NCBI GenBank assembly: GCA_021234155.1
Contig: JAJEKV010000028.1
Span: 10,742,134 to 10,806,133 of the forward strand
Origin: Isoetes taiwanensis
Lineage: Eukaryota > Streptophyta > Lycopodiopsida > Isoetales > Isoetaceae
Length of the DNA stretch: 64,000 nucleotides
Direction: 5' to 3'
Below the pieces are notes generated by a model. The model had not been told where the DNA came from, made no database searches, and saw nothing but the letters and a program-made list of their open reading frames with translations. Position 1 is the first letter of the stretch. Each line of letters starts with the position of its first letter. Both the position numbers and the translations under genes were made by a program. Below are positions 10,926-23,300 of this stretch, piece by piece.

Positions 10926-12540
10926 AGTATACTGATGTCCCCTCTAGCGCGTTGCAGCATCAACGTCTAGTAGCAGTGGATTTCTTTGAATAATAGTGTA
11001 GGAAAAGAAATGGGACACCTTATGGCATAGAAAGAGGAATTTCAATTATGCAAAACTTGCGGATATCTCATTACAGAGAATACAGACTTGACATCCATGA
11101 AAGGAAGAATGGCTATGGCGTTGCCTGCCATCTTGGGTCTGCAGATTCTATTCCTCATAAATAATATTGTTCCAGCTGTCAAATTGGTCTGAATTCTTTA
11201 GACAACAGCTAGCAACTTTAGTTTGTGTAGAATCATATGGTCTGCCATTATAATATTAAAAGCAGAGTCTAATTGCTTCCCTATGTGATGCTTTTTTATG
11301 GCATGATACCTTTTTATGGCCTTTCGCCTCCTAAAGGAATCTACATCATGAAGAATGTTTTGCACATTTAGCATTTCAAGATCTTCAGCAACTACACTGA
11401 GTCTCATGCAAGATATGCCGATGGATCTCCATTGATTAGTAATCTTGCAGTACAAGTGTAAATATTTTCCTGTTCTTTCCGTTACATTCATTCCATTTCT
11501 AATTCATTGCAAGCACATGGACGATCCTCTGCGTGACTGGACATTGGTAATGTCGCACTTGCTCTTATTTGCATAAACATATGCCATAAGAACGGGACTA
11601 ACACGTCAGAATTTCGTCTTGGGTTGAGGCTGCATTTGATATTTAGCACCAGCTTAATTGCAACAAGTAAACACGTTAATGCATACAAATAGTAAGGGCT
11701 TCTATAATTATAGAATTTATTCTAGATTTAACATTTCATATTAGCAGGACAAGGTGAATAATGTCTCTGTTTTACAAAGCAGTTTCAAATAATATGCCAA
11801 TGTGCTTTGCCGTTATTTTGCAGTTGAGTATCAGTCTTCTTACCTCAAAGTTAAGACACATGGAACTGTTTGAGTTGTACAGGCCGAACCTTCATGAAGA
11901 TCTTAGTTGATTCTTTCACTGAGTGCATTGCAAAGTCCTCATTTCTTCTCAACTTGCTAGAGCTAGCCTGATTCTGCAGAAAATGACCTAAACATAATGA
12001 ATCAGGAATCTGGCTTGTGGAATTGATATACTTGTGCATGTGGACCATCCGGCTTGCTTGAATCTATGTTTGAGCAACTGATATAGACAAATACGTTTCA
12101 TGTAAGCATATTCAATGTGCGACAAATTACATATAAGCTACATTGTTTGCATTTTCTTTCATCTATTAGCTCCTTAAATCGATGTGTTTTTTAGAAGTCG
12201 TAATTCAAGATTTCAATGTCTATATTCTTCATGTATGTCTCTAAATCATTTCTGTAAATGCCAAGTGTATAGAGAATCTAGATGGTGTGAATGGCAGTAA
12301 AATACTTGGCTTGGATTTCAAGAATGATCTCCTGCTTTCTAAATGATCATTTGAAACAATATCAAAGTTATAGTCCGATGTTCACGGTTTGAACAATATA
12401 TAAACCATGTATCTAAATTTGCCATTGTAACAAAGCAATTAAAATGCTTATATTTGTATTCAGAACTTAAACTAGTGTACGGAGGCTTTCTATTTTGTTT
12501 AAGAATCCCTCTCTTAGGTCAATCCATGTAAACATACAAG
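10926..12540. other. Non-coding spacer
   Basis: AT-rich sequence with a few 65- to 97-codon minus-strand frames (for example about 11198-11491). None has a recognisable domain, splice context or partner exon. I see nothing that can be supported as a gene. Confidence 0.35.
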
Positions 12541-12544
12541 CATG

Positions 12545-12870
12545 CAATAGATACAAGCAAAAGCTGAGCAAAACTTGCAAGAGAATCTAAGCAAACTTTT
12601 ACCAAATCTTGCATCCATAATTTTAGCTTGACAATGCCATGAACTTGACAGTGTTCTTATTTTATGGCATATTAGTATAAACTTGCATTCTATACAGAGC
12701 CTTAAATAAATCCATGCAAAGTATGCAAGAGAAGCAAAATATACAAGAGAATCTAGGAAAGCACTGAGCAAATCTTTGATCTTCTATACATAATTTTTAG
12801 CTTCACAACATGACAAATTTAACATTGTTTTCCTTTTATACTGACTTAAACTTACATTCACTTATAGAGG
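12545..12870. repeat. Imperfect tandem duplication, about 165-bp unit
   Basis: Two units share GCAAGAGAA, ATACAAGAGAATCTA..GCA, CATAATTTTTAGCTT.ACAA, TTATTTTAT-type and ACTTACATTC segments in the same order. Identity is moderate with small indels. No coding potential. Confidence 0.55.
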
Positions 12871-12891
12871 AATTCTTTTATAATTGAACGT

Positions 12892-13123
12892 TTTTGGGTT
12901 GCCTCTAGGGGTGCCTCGCTTACGTGGGTTTGTGGCATATCTTAGGTATATGCTCGAATATACCTAGGATATGCTGGCGACTGCTCCAAACTCTTACCCT
13001 GTAAACTTACGGTCTCGTGCGTTCTAAATCGCGGATGTTCCAATTGGGTAACTGGCAGGGCAGACCGAAGTTCCTATCTGACGCTGAGCCATGTGCTTCA
13101 TGCAAGTCCTCTGAAATATTGCT
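12892..13123 (+). repeat. Duplicated 5' block, copy 2, upstream of the PPR pseudogene
   Basis: Partner of 5740-5985. The hairpin is retained with one mismatch (GCATATCTTAGGTATAT against ATATACCTAGGATATGC). The segment GCAACTGGCAGGGCAGACC..., TGTGCTTCATGCAAGTCCTC and TGAAATATTGCTA is shared with copy 1. Here it runs directly into sequence leading to the PPR repeats, so in this copy it probably was the promoter and N-terminus of the PPR gene. Confidence 0.8.
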
Positions 13124-15176
13124 AGCTAGTGTGCGTCTAGGAGGTCTGACCGGTGGACGCCTTCCAACTGAGAGCTATCTTTACAGTGTTCCAAGGTCGA
13201 CAGATCTAATTCGCAACAGAACTGGTCGGATGCTCATAGAGGTACGTCGTTATGCTCAACCCAGCTCGCATTTCTAAGGGAACATTTTGAACACACAGCC
13301 TGGCCAGGATATAGAGTTGAATACAATTGATTCAAAGGAAAGAGTTGTTCTTGATTCTCTTGCAGCTTGTTTGAACAAAAACGATGTAGTGGGAAACCTT
13401 GTTCCAAAGATTATGGAAGGGAATTTTTGTGATGTTCTGATATCCGAAAGTAGGCCTCTAAGGCCGGAGCTTGTGACTAAAATACTTGGGTATATTTTTG
13501 ATGCAAGAGTTGCATTAGGATTTTGCAAATGGGCAGAGAAACAAAGGGGTTATAAGCATAATGTAAATGTATATAATCGTCTTCTTGTTATATTGATATC
13601 GGAATCTTTGTATGAGCATGTGCATAATATTTACAGGAAAATGTTGGTGTTTGGTTGTTCTCCAAATTGCTATACCGTAGGGAATTTGGTGAGATGCCTT
13701 TTGTAAAGAAGGTAAAGTGAATGAGGCGTATCACTTCCTTAATGAGAAAACAAAAGAGGGATATGATCCTGCTGTGGTTGTTTACAACATTTTGAGTGAT
13801 GGACTTTGTAAATCTGGGAACGTTGAGGAAGCTGAAAAGTTGCTCTTAAAAATGGTTGAAAGAGATTGTGTTCCAGATGTTGTAGCATACAATACCCTTA
13901 TTACTAGTTTATGCAGTGAAGGTAGATTGTCAGAAGCACAAAACCTTTTGCAGGTCATGGAAGAAAGAGGGTGCTGTTGGAAAAGGGTTTGTGCTACACG
14001 TTATAACCTATAATGCTTTGATCAATGGCCTTTGTAGAGTAAGTATAGTAGATGAGGCAGAATAACTTTTTGAAGAAATGGTTTGTAAGGGTTGTGTTCC
14101 CAACACTGTGACATATAATGCACTCATCAATGGCCTACGTAAATCTACCAGGATGGAAAAAGCAAAAGCGCTTTTTGACGTCGTGTCAGATAAAGGTTGC
14201 AATCCTAATTTCGTTACTTATAGTACCATATTTCATGGGCTTTGTAGACAAGAGAAGGCCATTGAAGCACTTGAAATATTTGAGAGAATGGTTAGGATGG
14301 GCATAAACCTAACATTATAATTTTCAATGCTATTATTGACATGTTGTGTATGTTAGAGAGGATAGACGATGCACTTAAAATGATTGAAGAGATGAAGGCA
14401 AGCAAGTGTCCTCCAGATGTCATTACGTACAGCTCTGTTCTTATAGGTCTCTGCAGGTTAAAGCAAATGGCAGAAGCTTCTGAATTTATAAAGATTATGT
14501 CAGCAAATGGCTGCAATCCTAATGTTGTCACATATAATATATTCATATATTCCTATTTGTAAAGCTGAGAATCTAGATAAGACAATGGTTGTTTTCCAAG
14601 AGATGGCAGAAACTGGATGTCATCCAGATCTCAAAGGTGCACATCCCTTATTGTTGGACTGTCAGATGCTAGACGAGTTGATGATGCAAAATCTTTACTA
14701 CAGGAGATGGCTCAGAGAAGTTGTCACCCAAATATCATAATATTTTAACTCATTCCTGAAGGGACTGTGTAAAGTTGGAAAGTTGGATGAAGCTGAAGGC
14801 TTTTTCAAGGTTATTGCTTCAAATAAGTGTCATCCCGATGCTTGAGCTATAACACTGCTATAACACTCTCTTTCTTGCTCTTTGTGAGAATGAGAGATAT
14901 AGTGCAGTAATAGACGTCTGTGAGCGGATGGTTGAGAAAGGTTTTGCTCCTAGGGCTTTAATATTTAGGGACCTTGTTGACAAGCTTTGTAAAGTGGGAA
15001 AATTAGATGAGGCACAGAAGTTGTTGGCTTTAGGAGCTCGTGTTCCCAGCGTAGAGTTCCAAATGAGTTTCTGCAATACTTCTTTCGTGCCGAGCACCAA
15101 AGATTTTCTTTGGGCCAATTCCCATAAAGTTATGGTATCAAGTATTCTATTGTCTAGAAGCAGCAATTTGAATTGA
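13020..15176 (+). pseudogene. P-class PPR protein gene, broken
   Basis: The sequence encodes a series of 35-residue PPR motifs such as PDVVAYNTLITSLCSEGRLS, PNTVTYNALINGL and PDVITYSSVLIGLCRLKQMA. These are typical of P-class, restorer-like proteins that bind mitochondrial or plastid RNA. An N-terminal Arg/Ser-rich segment (about 13090-13274) could be a transit peptide. At least five breaks are visible: a TAA at 13275, a 1-nt insertion near 13700 before CKEGKVNEA, a shift near 13970, a TAA at 14061 in the E-A-E-x-LF helix, and further shifts near 14313, 14555 and 14740. Editing of C and U cannot mend insertions, and this is nuclear sequence. The gene therefore looks dead, though the motifs remain clear, suggesting recent loss. 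Confidence 0.85.
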
Positions 15177-15683
15177 TTGTCAAAACATGACTTTGAATTA
15201 TGATTTAAGCCACTTCACCCTCCGGCCATGGAGGACAACCCTCCGTGCGCAGCACCTTCAAGTTATATTGTTGCAATTGAATTTGAAAAACTTACAAGAG
15301 GATCACAACTAACCCTTTGAGTTTCTTGCTTGTCAAGCTCGGGGCATATGGATAGGTTGGAAGAGGCCTCGACATGCTATTTTCAAAGCCCTTACTTGTT
15401 CAACCTCTCGCTTACTTCTGAAAAATAAACAACACTTGTATAAGTCATTTTTTAATTATTACAATGAGCCATAACAAAAAGAAAGATTTCATACTTTTAG
15501 TAGATGATAAAGATATTCCACTATTCTAATTTTGTATTTTATAACCGTGTAGTATAACGCGCTTTCTTCCCAAAAAGAGAGGGAAAAATTGCAGGACTTG
15601 TGCAACTGGTCGTTGTATAACAGAGGTGTATATTATGAGAGACTTATCGATAAAAACGTATAAACATTTACTACAAACTTTTA
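15177..15683. other. Non-coding spacer
   Basis: Downstream of the PPR pseudogene. No gene or repeat recognised. Confidence 0.4.
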
Positions 15684-15850
15684 AGAATAGAATAGAATAG
15701 GATAGTTTTTATCGTCCACGGAGACCAATCACCCTATGGGACCCAATAAGAGAGTGCAGCAAACTTACTACTGCCTGAGTGAAAGAAACCCTGCCCCCAA
15801 AGGATTTCAAGGGAAAAATCGCGGCAGTAATAAGAGTGATGTCAAACTGT
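15684..15850 (-). mobile_element. LINE 3' end fragment
   Basis: On the minus strand the sequence ends ...CCCATAGGGTGATTGGTCTCCGTGGACGATAAAAA followed by TATTC-type repeats (plus-strand GAATAGAATAGAATAGGATAG). This mirrors the end of the LINE at 7066-10925 (CTCATAGGCCAGTTGGCCTCCACGGACGTTAAAATA plus CTTCC repeats). Only the 3' UTR is preserved, as expected for a 5'-truncated insertion. Confidence 0.65.
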
Positions 15851-16061
15851 ATAAATATACATATCGTATACACACATACAAGTCAAGCGAGTGTTTGAGG
15901 ACATGGTTGATCCCGCACATCCATGACCTCCTCAAGTTATGACCCCATCATTGTACTGAAGATATGCTCAATATCACATGTAGCGACTGGCCAGGCCTGA
16001 CCAAGTCAACGTAACATGTCCGGATTTGACCATACGCCAGACAGCTCTGAAGGGTATAGCC

Positions 16062-16525
16062 ATGGAAGATAGTAGGTGGAAGGTAGAAATTCTGCTGGAA
16101 CTCTACTCAAAAATCTCTCAGAATATGAGATGTACAGCTATTGTTCTTGCCTTTGTCGCCTTCCTGCGCAGTAAGGAGTTGTTATCTTTGCTTTGGAATG
16201 AGATATTGATTCCAGATACCCACGCGAGCCTTTTTATTCATTCCTCAAAGACAGACCAATTGGGGGTTGGTGCCTGGGTCTCTATTGCACGTCTCTCTGG
16301 TCCTTATTGCCCTGTTAGCCTTATGGAAAGATTGTTGAATTTGGGAAATTTTGCTGAAGTAGATGGTGTAGCGGGTGGCCATTTGATCAGAGGTGTCCGT
16401 GTGACACGTCATGGTTGTTTTTTGAGGAGAAAGTCTGTTTCTTATTCTACTCTGAAACTCACTCTAGAATCTCTGCTTAGAAATCTCTCTAAAACTCTGC
16501 TCAGAAATCTCTCTCTCTCTATCTA
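16062..16525 (+). pseudogene. XerD-like tyrosine recombinase, C-terminally truncated
   Basis: The open frame (first ATG at 16062; open without ATG from 16026) contains the core of a phage-integrase-type catalytic domain. It shows a helix ending LAFVAFLRSKELLSLLW, where the Arg in LRSKEL fits catalytic Arg I, and then FIHSSKTDQLGVGAWVSIAR, where the SKTD Lys fits the beta-hairpin Lys. A CPV-LMERLL segment and a YSTL-LTLESLL helix follow. The box with His-x-x-Arg and the nucleophilic Tyr is absent: the frame runs into TC-rich repeats (AATCTCTCTAAAACTCTG) and stops at 16524. This family occurs in DIRS and Crypton elements and as eukaryotic 'XerD homologue' genes. No RT or terminal repeat was found beside it. 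Identification rests on motif order; catalytic competence is lost. Confidence 0.7.
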
Positions 16526-16529
16526 AAAC

Positions 16530-17773
16530 TTAAAATCCCGTAAAACTCTGTTTTTATTGAAACAACTCCCCCATTTGCTTCCCCATTTCTAGTTGTAGGG
16601 GAATGGATTTCCGATTTTACAGGTGACCCAGTCCGAAGGGAATAGAGAACCAACCACCATTCCCTTATACATCATGATTCCTTATGGGTTTTGTACAATT
16701 ATGATCATCTTCTAGGCTTGATAGTGTCACAAAAAAATGATATTATTTCTACTGCATGCTCATAAATAAAAACGTGCTGATAGATGAAAACACGTATGTG
16801 GTGAAGATGGCACATGAGCTTTTGTGTTTTTTATTTGTGTGCCGCTTCATGTGTATGAATGATGTGGCAGCGACGTGGATCAACAGCATATATGTGAATA
16901 ACTTACAATGATGTGGACCCATGCCGATAAAGTCATTATGATGCAATATAGTGTATGCAAAGGTTAAAAATTCCCTAACCTGCAAAATTACATATCGGCC
17001 CATTCTAGAATATATTTGGACATATTCGACCAAGCCAAACTTTGCCGTCGATATCATTTTAAAAATATTAAGACCCAGAAATGGTGACCTGGCAGAAACG
17101 TGGAAGTAGCCAGTGTAAAGCCGCCCCTGTCCTTCATGATTAGCTGTGCCAAACACTGGATTCAGTTTTTCCTCTCGTCCATTTGCAAATAGCGTGCTGT
17201 AACAAAAGATTAATTCAGCTCCGGCGGTTGTGGTGCAAGTTAAAAACTCAGGATAGATCGACCAAGTCACAATGGTACTTTCCTTTTCTCTTTCATAAGA
17301 CGGAGTCGTTGCTTTTAGCCCGGCCTAAAGTATCTCTATTTTTTTTTTTCCCCGAGTAGTTTAGTCGTACAAACAGACCTGCATTACTCTTGCATTTCGA
17401 TTATATGCATTCGGCATGTTCATATTGACTCTGTAAGACCTAAACTTGCAATTGGGTCTTTTCTGCTAACGACTATTGCGCATCTGGCCCGATTTTTCAA
17501 GGAAATTCATTTGGGTCCGCTTTGTACAAGTATTGAGTACCTGGCAAGATTTCACAAAAGGAATCTAGTGTTTTTGAGGCTTTCAAGTGTGGCTGCCTTG
17601 CATTTTACATCATGAATGAGATGGTAGTTACCCCAGTTCCGATCTGTGTTTTAAAGTCCCAAATTAGTCATGTATATGGAACATTGGAAAACATATGCTC
17701 TGTGATTCAGGTTCCACGAGTAACATAATGCTTTTTTGCTTACTAATCGTGGAATGCAATCATTTTGATTCAG
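16530..17773. other. Spacer and 5' region of the MYCBP-like gene
   Basis: No second gene is supported, although a 173-codon minus-strand frame (16749-17270) exists without recognisable domains. A small first exon of the MYCBP-like gene should lie here. ATGAATGAGATG|GTAGTT at 17612-17623 would join in phase 0 to the next exon, but this is only one possibility. Confidence 0.35.
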
Positions 17774-18591
17774 GCTAGTGAATCCAAAAAGGAGGCGTTT
17801 AGGAAGTACTTGGAAGCAAGCGGGGTGCTAGATGCTTTGACAAAAGGTACATTCTATCAAGAACGAATTTATTAGATTAAGTTGCTCTTATATTTTGAAG
17901 TACCTTCTTGGCTGTCAGTTAATTACTGGAATTTAAGGGGAAAAGCACACGTTTATTAACCCAACTTGTAAATTCCCTTTCAAATGCAGTTCTTGTAGCT
18001 TTATACGAAGAAAATGACAAGCCACCCATTGCAATAGAGTGAGTTATCTTGCAGCAATATGTAGTTTAATCCTCTGGTTGATTTGTATGTAGAAAACAAA
18101 TGCCTACCAATGTCCTTTTCTCGTTGGGACAAAGGCTGTTTGTTTCTCTCAAATTAAAGTCTAAGATCCAGTGCTCCCTCTTGAATGTGATTCTTATTCT
18201 GGATACTTCTGTTAAATTGTGTGCACAAGACTGAAGCCTTATAACACTGCCACATTTTTTCTGTATGCTTAGTCTGTGAGGCACTTTTGCAGATTCATCC
18301 AGCGGGCTCTAGGTGGTCCCACTACAGCTGAATATGAGAAGCTAAAGGCTGAAAGGGAGGAATTACAATTGAAATATGACGAACTAGTAAAGTCCCATGA
18401 AGAAGTGACAAAGAAGGTGTGTTGCACAATCAACATTTATAAATATCGCACTCGATAAATCAGTGCAGGTTAACCATTTCCATAATTTGTGACTTATACT
18501 ATTATCTGTTCTGTCACAGTTTGAGGAGTTGCAAATGCAAATGCCTTCTGAGGATCAACCTGCAGAAGTCTTCACGGATGCGCCTTCATAG
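17774..18591 (+). CDS. MYCBP: MYCBP (AMY-1)-like protein
   Basis: Four exons, 17774-17846, 17990-18038, 18293-18416 and 18520-18591, join in frame with GT-AG introns and give 105 residues plus whatever the first exon adds. The core EAFRKYLEASGVLDALTKV followed by LVALYEENDKP and AIEFIQ matches the conserved N-terminal half of MYCBP family proteins, which are about 100 residues long. After it comes a coiled coil rich in Glu/Lys (EYEKLKAEREELQLKYDEL). In animals MYCBP binds the Myc N-terminus and AKAPs; plants lack Myc, and the plant role is not established. No internal stop or frameshift is present, so the gene looks intact. The start codon is uncertain because the first coding exon is short and could not be fixed. 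Confidence 0.88.
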
Positions 18592-20350
18592 AATATATAT
18601 ATTTATGTTGGGAAATACTCACCCTGTAATATAAGTGCCTGTCCATAGAAGTACCTAAGATGTACCTAAATGTTTTAAAGAAAAGGGTATCAGAATGCAA
18701 TGTCATTTGATTTTGCTATAAGTATTTGTCTGGTGCCTGGTTCACAATCCTCCTTTTGACAAGCGAATTGAAAATTTTCTAACAAGCTTTGCTATTAATG
18801 AGATTCTGAGAGAAAGGCATGAATGTCTAACCAAATGCATTGCAGCCAAAGCTGTATTCTGGGAAATGATAATCGATCTGTAATCATACAAAGGATAAAA
18901 CAAATAGTATCTTGGAAACGTGACACTTCTAAATATTTTCCTTTTGCTCAATGGGTATAGCGGGCTGAACAATTTCCCTGGCTCGGAAGAATGTCCAGCA
19001 TATTGATACGCCCTTAATTGACAAGTATGCGTAGTCTTCCTTCCGGCAATTGTAAGCCTACAAGGATGACTGATGGATATGTCCATCATGGCAAGTTAAT
19101 TTTTCTATGTGCTAAGAACAGGCAGCACTTCCAGTCCCAGCTACTAAAAACAAGATTAAAAGAATTGCATTACACATTGCAGTAAAACATTCCACATTGC
19201 AGTTAAACGGTGCCCTATATTTGCAGGTACGCTTGTGCAATGTTCTATCTTCAACAACGTTTCTACAACTGCATGATAAGGTCACTCATTACAGGATACT
19301 GAGGGAGTAGTGTGAAATGTCATCTTCAATTGTCAATTATCAGGTGGGCATGGTGTGGACGTCCCCAAGGCATACAAAAGAAATACATCTTAACTATGCA
19401 CAAGCATACAGAGTCCTCATTTCTTTAAGGACTCTCAAAGATACCTTAAAGATAACCTCTTAGGAGATATGCATACAATAAGCAACTTAAAAGTTAAGTT
19501 GGCCTAAGCCAAAGCAACAGCATCATGCTACATTGTTGCTATTTTCCTCCATCCTATGTACTAAAACAAGCTTACAATAACTGCATATCATATTGCAGAA
19601 AAACAAAATGCTTCATGTATCATTACAGGTAGTATCTTGTGCAATGCCCTATATTGAGAAATGCATGCATCAATTGCATAACATTGCACCCCTCATAAGC
19701 TGACTATTGCAACTAACTGTCAAAATGCATCTCCAGTTATATAGTGGCGGTCCCACACTGAAAGGTGCAGCAGCCTCTCCTCAGTCAAGCGAGCTTCTTT
19801 TATGGCATCTTAAAAACTGTAAACGTTCTACGTTGCATTTCTTTTCTGCTCAAGATGCATCTTTTGTGTTTCTATACTGCAACTGTTCACCTCAAGAATT
19901 AAATATTGACCTTCTTGGGAAGGAGGCAGCCTTCAACTTCCAGTTTCCATTTTGCCTAACATTTCATGGTCAGACATGGTTCCTCCCAGTTGTGCTCTGA
20001 CAGATGTAGCAGATAATTTTCCAAACTGTGTATCTCACAAAGCAATCACAACCATCAACCTTCACAAACAATGGTACCGTGCTAATAACTTCCAATGAAA
20101 GGCAAAAAGATATCACTTAGACTCTTCTCACCAAAATTCTCCAAGTGGAGAGATTTCAATCAATGGCCTATCTCACATTACCTTCGTAAACAAACAGCTG
20201 TACAAAATGAATAGGAATGGCATATTCGGGAAGAAAAACTTTTGTTTGTTGTCCACTCCCACCCTTGATGCCCCCCATTGAAGTTCATAATCAATTTTTT
20301 TTTTAAAAGAATCAGGTAATGTGGGTTCAAAAAATTTCGTAGCCAAGTTC
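18592..20350. other. Intergenic region between convergent genes
   Basis: Lies between the 3' ends of the MYCBP-like gene (+) and the WRC gene (-), so it should contain both 3' UTRs. Loosely repeated phrases such as CTTGTGCAATG(T/C)(C/T)CTAT occur near 19230 and 19640. No coding feature supported. Confidence 0.45.
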
Positions 20351-23300
20351 CTAAACTGCTTTGTCTGGGGGAAATGATTTCCCCTTTTTCCCCATGCAGA
20401 ACTTCTCCTGATTTTTCTTTTTTCCATGGTTGGATTCCGAAAGACTATTTTTGCTTGTTACCTTATCAGCATGTTTTGCAAGCTTTTTTGCCTTTGAGCC
20501 AGATTTCAAACGGAGCTTGTGCAGATGATGATCACATAGTAAATAACCTACCTGGGCAAGCAATGGACAATGCCAGCCTTTCCCATCTGATCGATTGCAT
20601 CGATTCCCAAGACCAGCACTATCTTGTTTAAGGGATTTCAATCTCTTTGTGCGAGGCTGTGATGCTTCATCATCCATCCTTGGATTTTTCTTGAGGAAGG
20701 CAGGGCACAATGTAGATTGTGGTGACACATTCTTCTTTCTGGTTTTCTCCGTTCTTGCTCTTCTGATTGCCTGAGCAGCAGCCCAATGCTGTGACGTGCC
20801 TTTTTGTCTCATCTTTTTTGTGCTTTCAGGTTTAGTGTTACCATCTTCGGTATCCAATTCTACCACCTGGTTAACATCTACCTTTTCTGCAGCACGGTTT
20901 TGCTGGTCTTCACTGGCCACTATTGCACTACATAATGCAAACTTTGAATCTCCAACATCCATGAAATAAGGTGATATGCGCACTACTTTTTCAACTTCTA
21001 CCCTTGGAACAACTCCGCCTTCATGCAACCCGGGAAGGCCTTGTTCCAATATTTTTGAGACTGCTTCACGTGCAGTCAGGCCCGTTTTGCCAGCCTGGAG
21101 AAATACTTGATAAATAGAGAAGAGAATAGAATCCTTTGGCTGGCAAGCTGGATGATCAGATGGAAAACTTAAGCCACCAGATAGCCCAACTACAATACAG
21201 AAAAAGCAAATAATCATGAACTCAATCTTTGAGAAATGACTCTAAGGTCTTACAAAATCTCACCGTTAGTCTCTTTAAGCTTTGTTGTGGACTGTCTTTT
21301 CCTGTTTCAGCATATTAAAAAAATATCAGACACCTAGTAATCACAACAAGGGATTCTAGCAATGATAAATTCACGAAACTCTTAATATAACCAGTCTCAA
21401 CCCCATCTCAAACCTGTGGTGTGTAGTCATGTTATGAACCACATTGCCAGGTCTCCAACTTTGCTTATACTCCGTCTGCCAACACACAGCTTAGCATCCT
21501 TTTCACTCAAAGAGCACCCCAAAACTTTTATCAATTCTAATTATGTTGAAAGCTAAGATAAATAAAGCAAGAACGAAGTAAAAGATCCCTCTTTGACTTG
21601 TAAATGTGATGGGGCTAGGAATTTGAGCAATCAGTATGCATTAACACATTACAGCATCCATTTAGCAGCGCATAGAACAACACATAGAACTGGAATGAAG
21701 AGGTAAAATATCGAGGTGATTGCCAACTTTATCATATATGAAGATGCCCTCCATGATCACTAAAATGCATGAAGCATTTGCCTAAAAAGAGCTTCACAGG
21801 ATCATGTTTCCTAACATTCAACATCATTATGATATATAAAATGACAGATATCCTTCAGATGCTTTGAAGGACTTGTTGACTTCAAGTGGCAAATGTCTAA
21901 GTGGGAAGAACTCTTAAACTGTTACTGATGGAGCAGAATATATGCTCTACAGACTACACAGAGATGAATCTATCAGCTTACATATAGAGCCATGGACATC
22001 AACCACCAGACCGTTATTCCATGGTATCTCTTTTATTGGATCTAAAATATGCATAGCCATTCAGCTTTCTGAGTATGCTTCGCAAGACTGTTAGCACCTT
22101 CTTCTTCAGATCACATATCGACTTTCTTTTCAAAAAATAGATTTAGATGTACACCATCCTTATTTACAGAGCAAGAGACGCTAGAATTTAGTTACATAAT
22201 GTGCAAAGTGATCATCGCCCAAGAGGTTTGCGTTATGCTGTGTTTACCGAAAACCAATACGAAATATAAGGTACAATGTCCAAATACTGCAATGGCTCCC
22301 TTGTATAGAACATGGGTGCATTAGCACCATATGCCACCCTAAACGTAGTTTGTTGTTGACAAACATAGACATCACAGAATGATCCCTAACAGAGTGACAT
22401 CTGTAATTACAATGGTTTCCTCGCCAGTTACCATGCATGTTACATAATGTTATAGGATAAATTCTTTGCCAAAATTGGAAGAACTGGGATTATGTCAGAG
22501 ATAAATGCTTTGCCATGCAGTCTCAAGAAGTTGCAAAAACAAAAAATCTGGCATAGTACAACCAATACAATATGAAAATGAACAGATGAGGCTTACCGCA
22601 TGCAATGGCATTGTAGAATGCATTTGCCTTTTCTGTCTGCTTATATTCACTAAACTATTCACTCCTTGGCAGGCCCCTGTTTTCATCTGAATAAAACTTC
22701 GAGTCCTTAGTCCCTTCTTCTTAGATACCATTGGGGGGCATTGCTTTAGACTGTCCGCAGAAGTATCCATGGAAACATTCAAACTAATTGTTGATGCCTT
22801 GTCTTGCTCATATGGTTGACAACTGCCAAGATCCACACAAGCCTGCCTTTGATCATCACAATGGCTCTCCTGAGAAGCCACATTGTTCTTGCTAGAGTCA
22901 GAGCAACTACTTTCACCTGATAACTTTATGGAAGCAAGGTTGTGCAGATCCCCATCGTGATCAGTAGAGGTATATGACACTGTACTTTTTATAGATGCCT
23001 GTGGGGAATTGGCGCTAATCTGTTTTCTCTCCATAACAATTCCCTTGATTCCCTTTGGTTGTTCACCAGCGTTCGGACAAATTCTTGGCTTTTTCTGCTT
23101 CCTCTGGTGTTTCTTAGGAGCAGAATAACCACAAATCCACTGTTCAAAATCTGCAAGCGCATCCACAACCCCATGACTCGAAGGGCCCTTCCCAACATTC
23201 TCTGCAGTATCACAGGAAGAAGGATTTTGATGCAAAACAGCTATATCATCTTCAAAATCCGTTTTTGGGTCATCATCCATCATCTTACTAAGCAATGACT

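Noticed and set aside
11198-11491. A 97-codon minus-strand frame
   Set aside because: No domain, no splice context, and surrounded by non-coding AT-rich DNA.
5740-13123. The two 245-bp blocks as LTRs of one 7.4-kb element
   Set aside because: No TG...CA ends, no target duplication, no primer-binding site and no gypsy or copia genes between them; the only element inside is a minus-strand LINE.
16749-17270. A 173-codon minus-strand frame
   Set aside because: Longest anonymous frame in the window, but it has no recognisable domain, lies in the upstream region of the MYCBP-like gene, and has no splice or promoter support. Kept only as a note.
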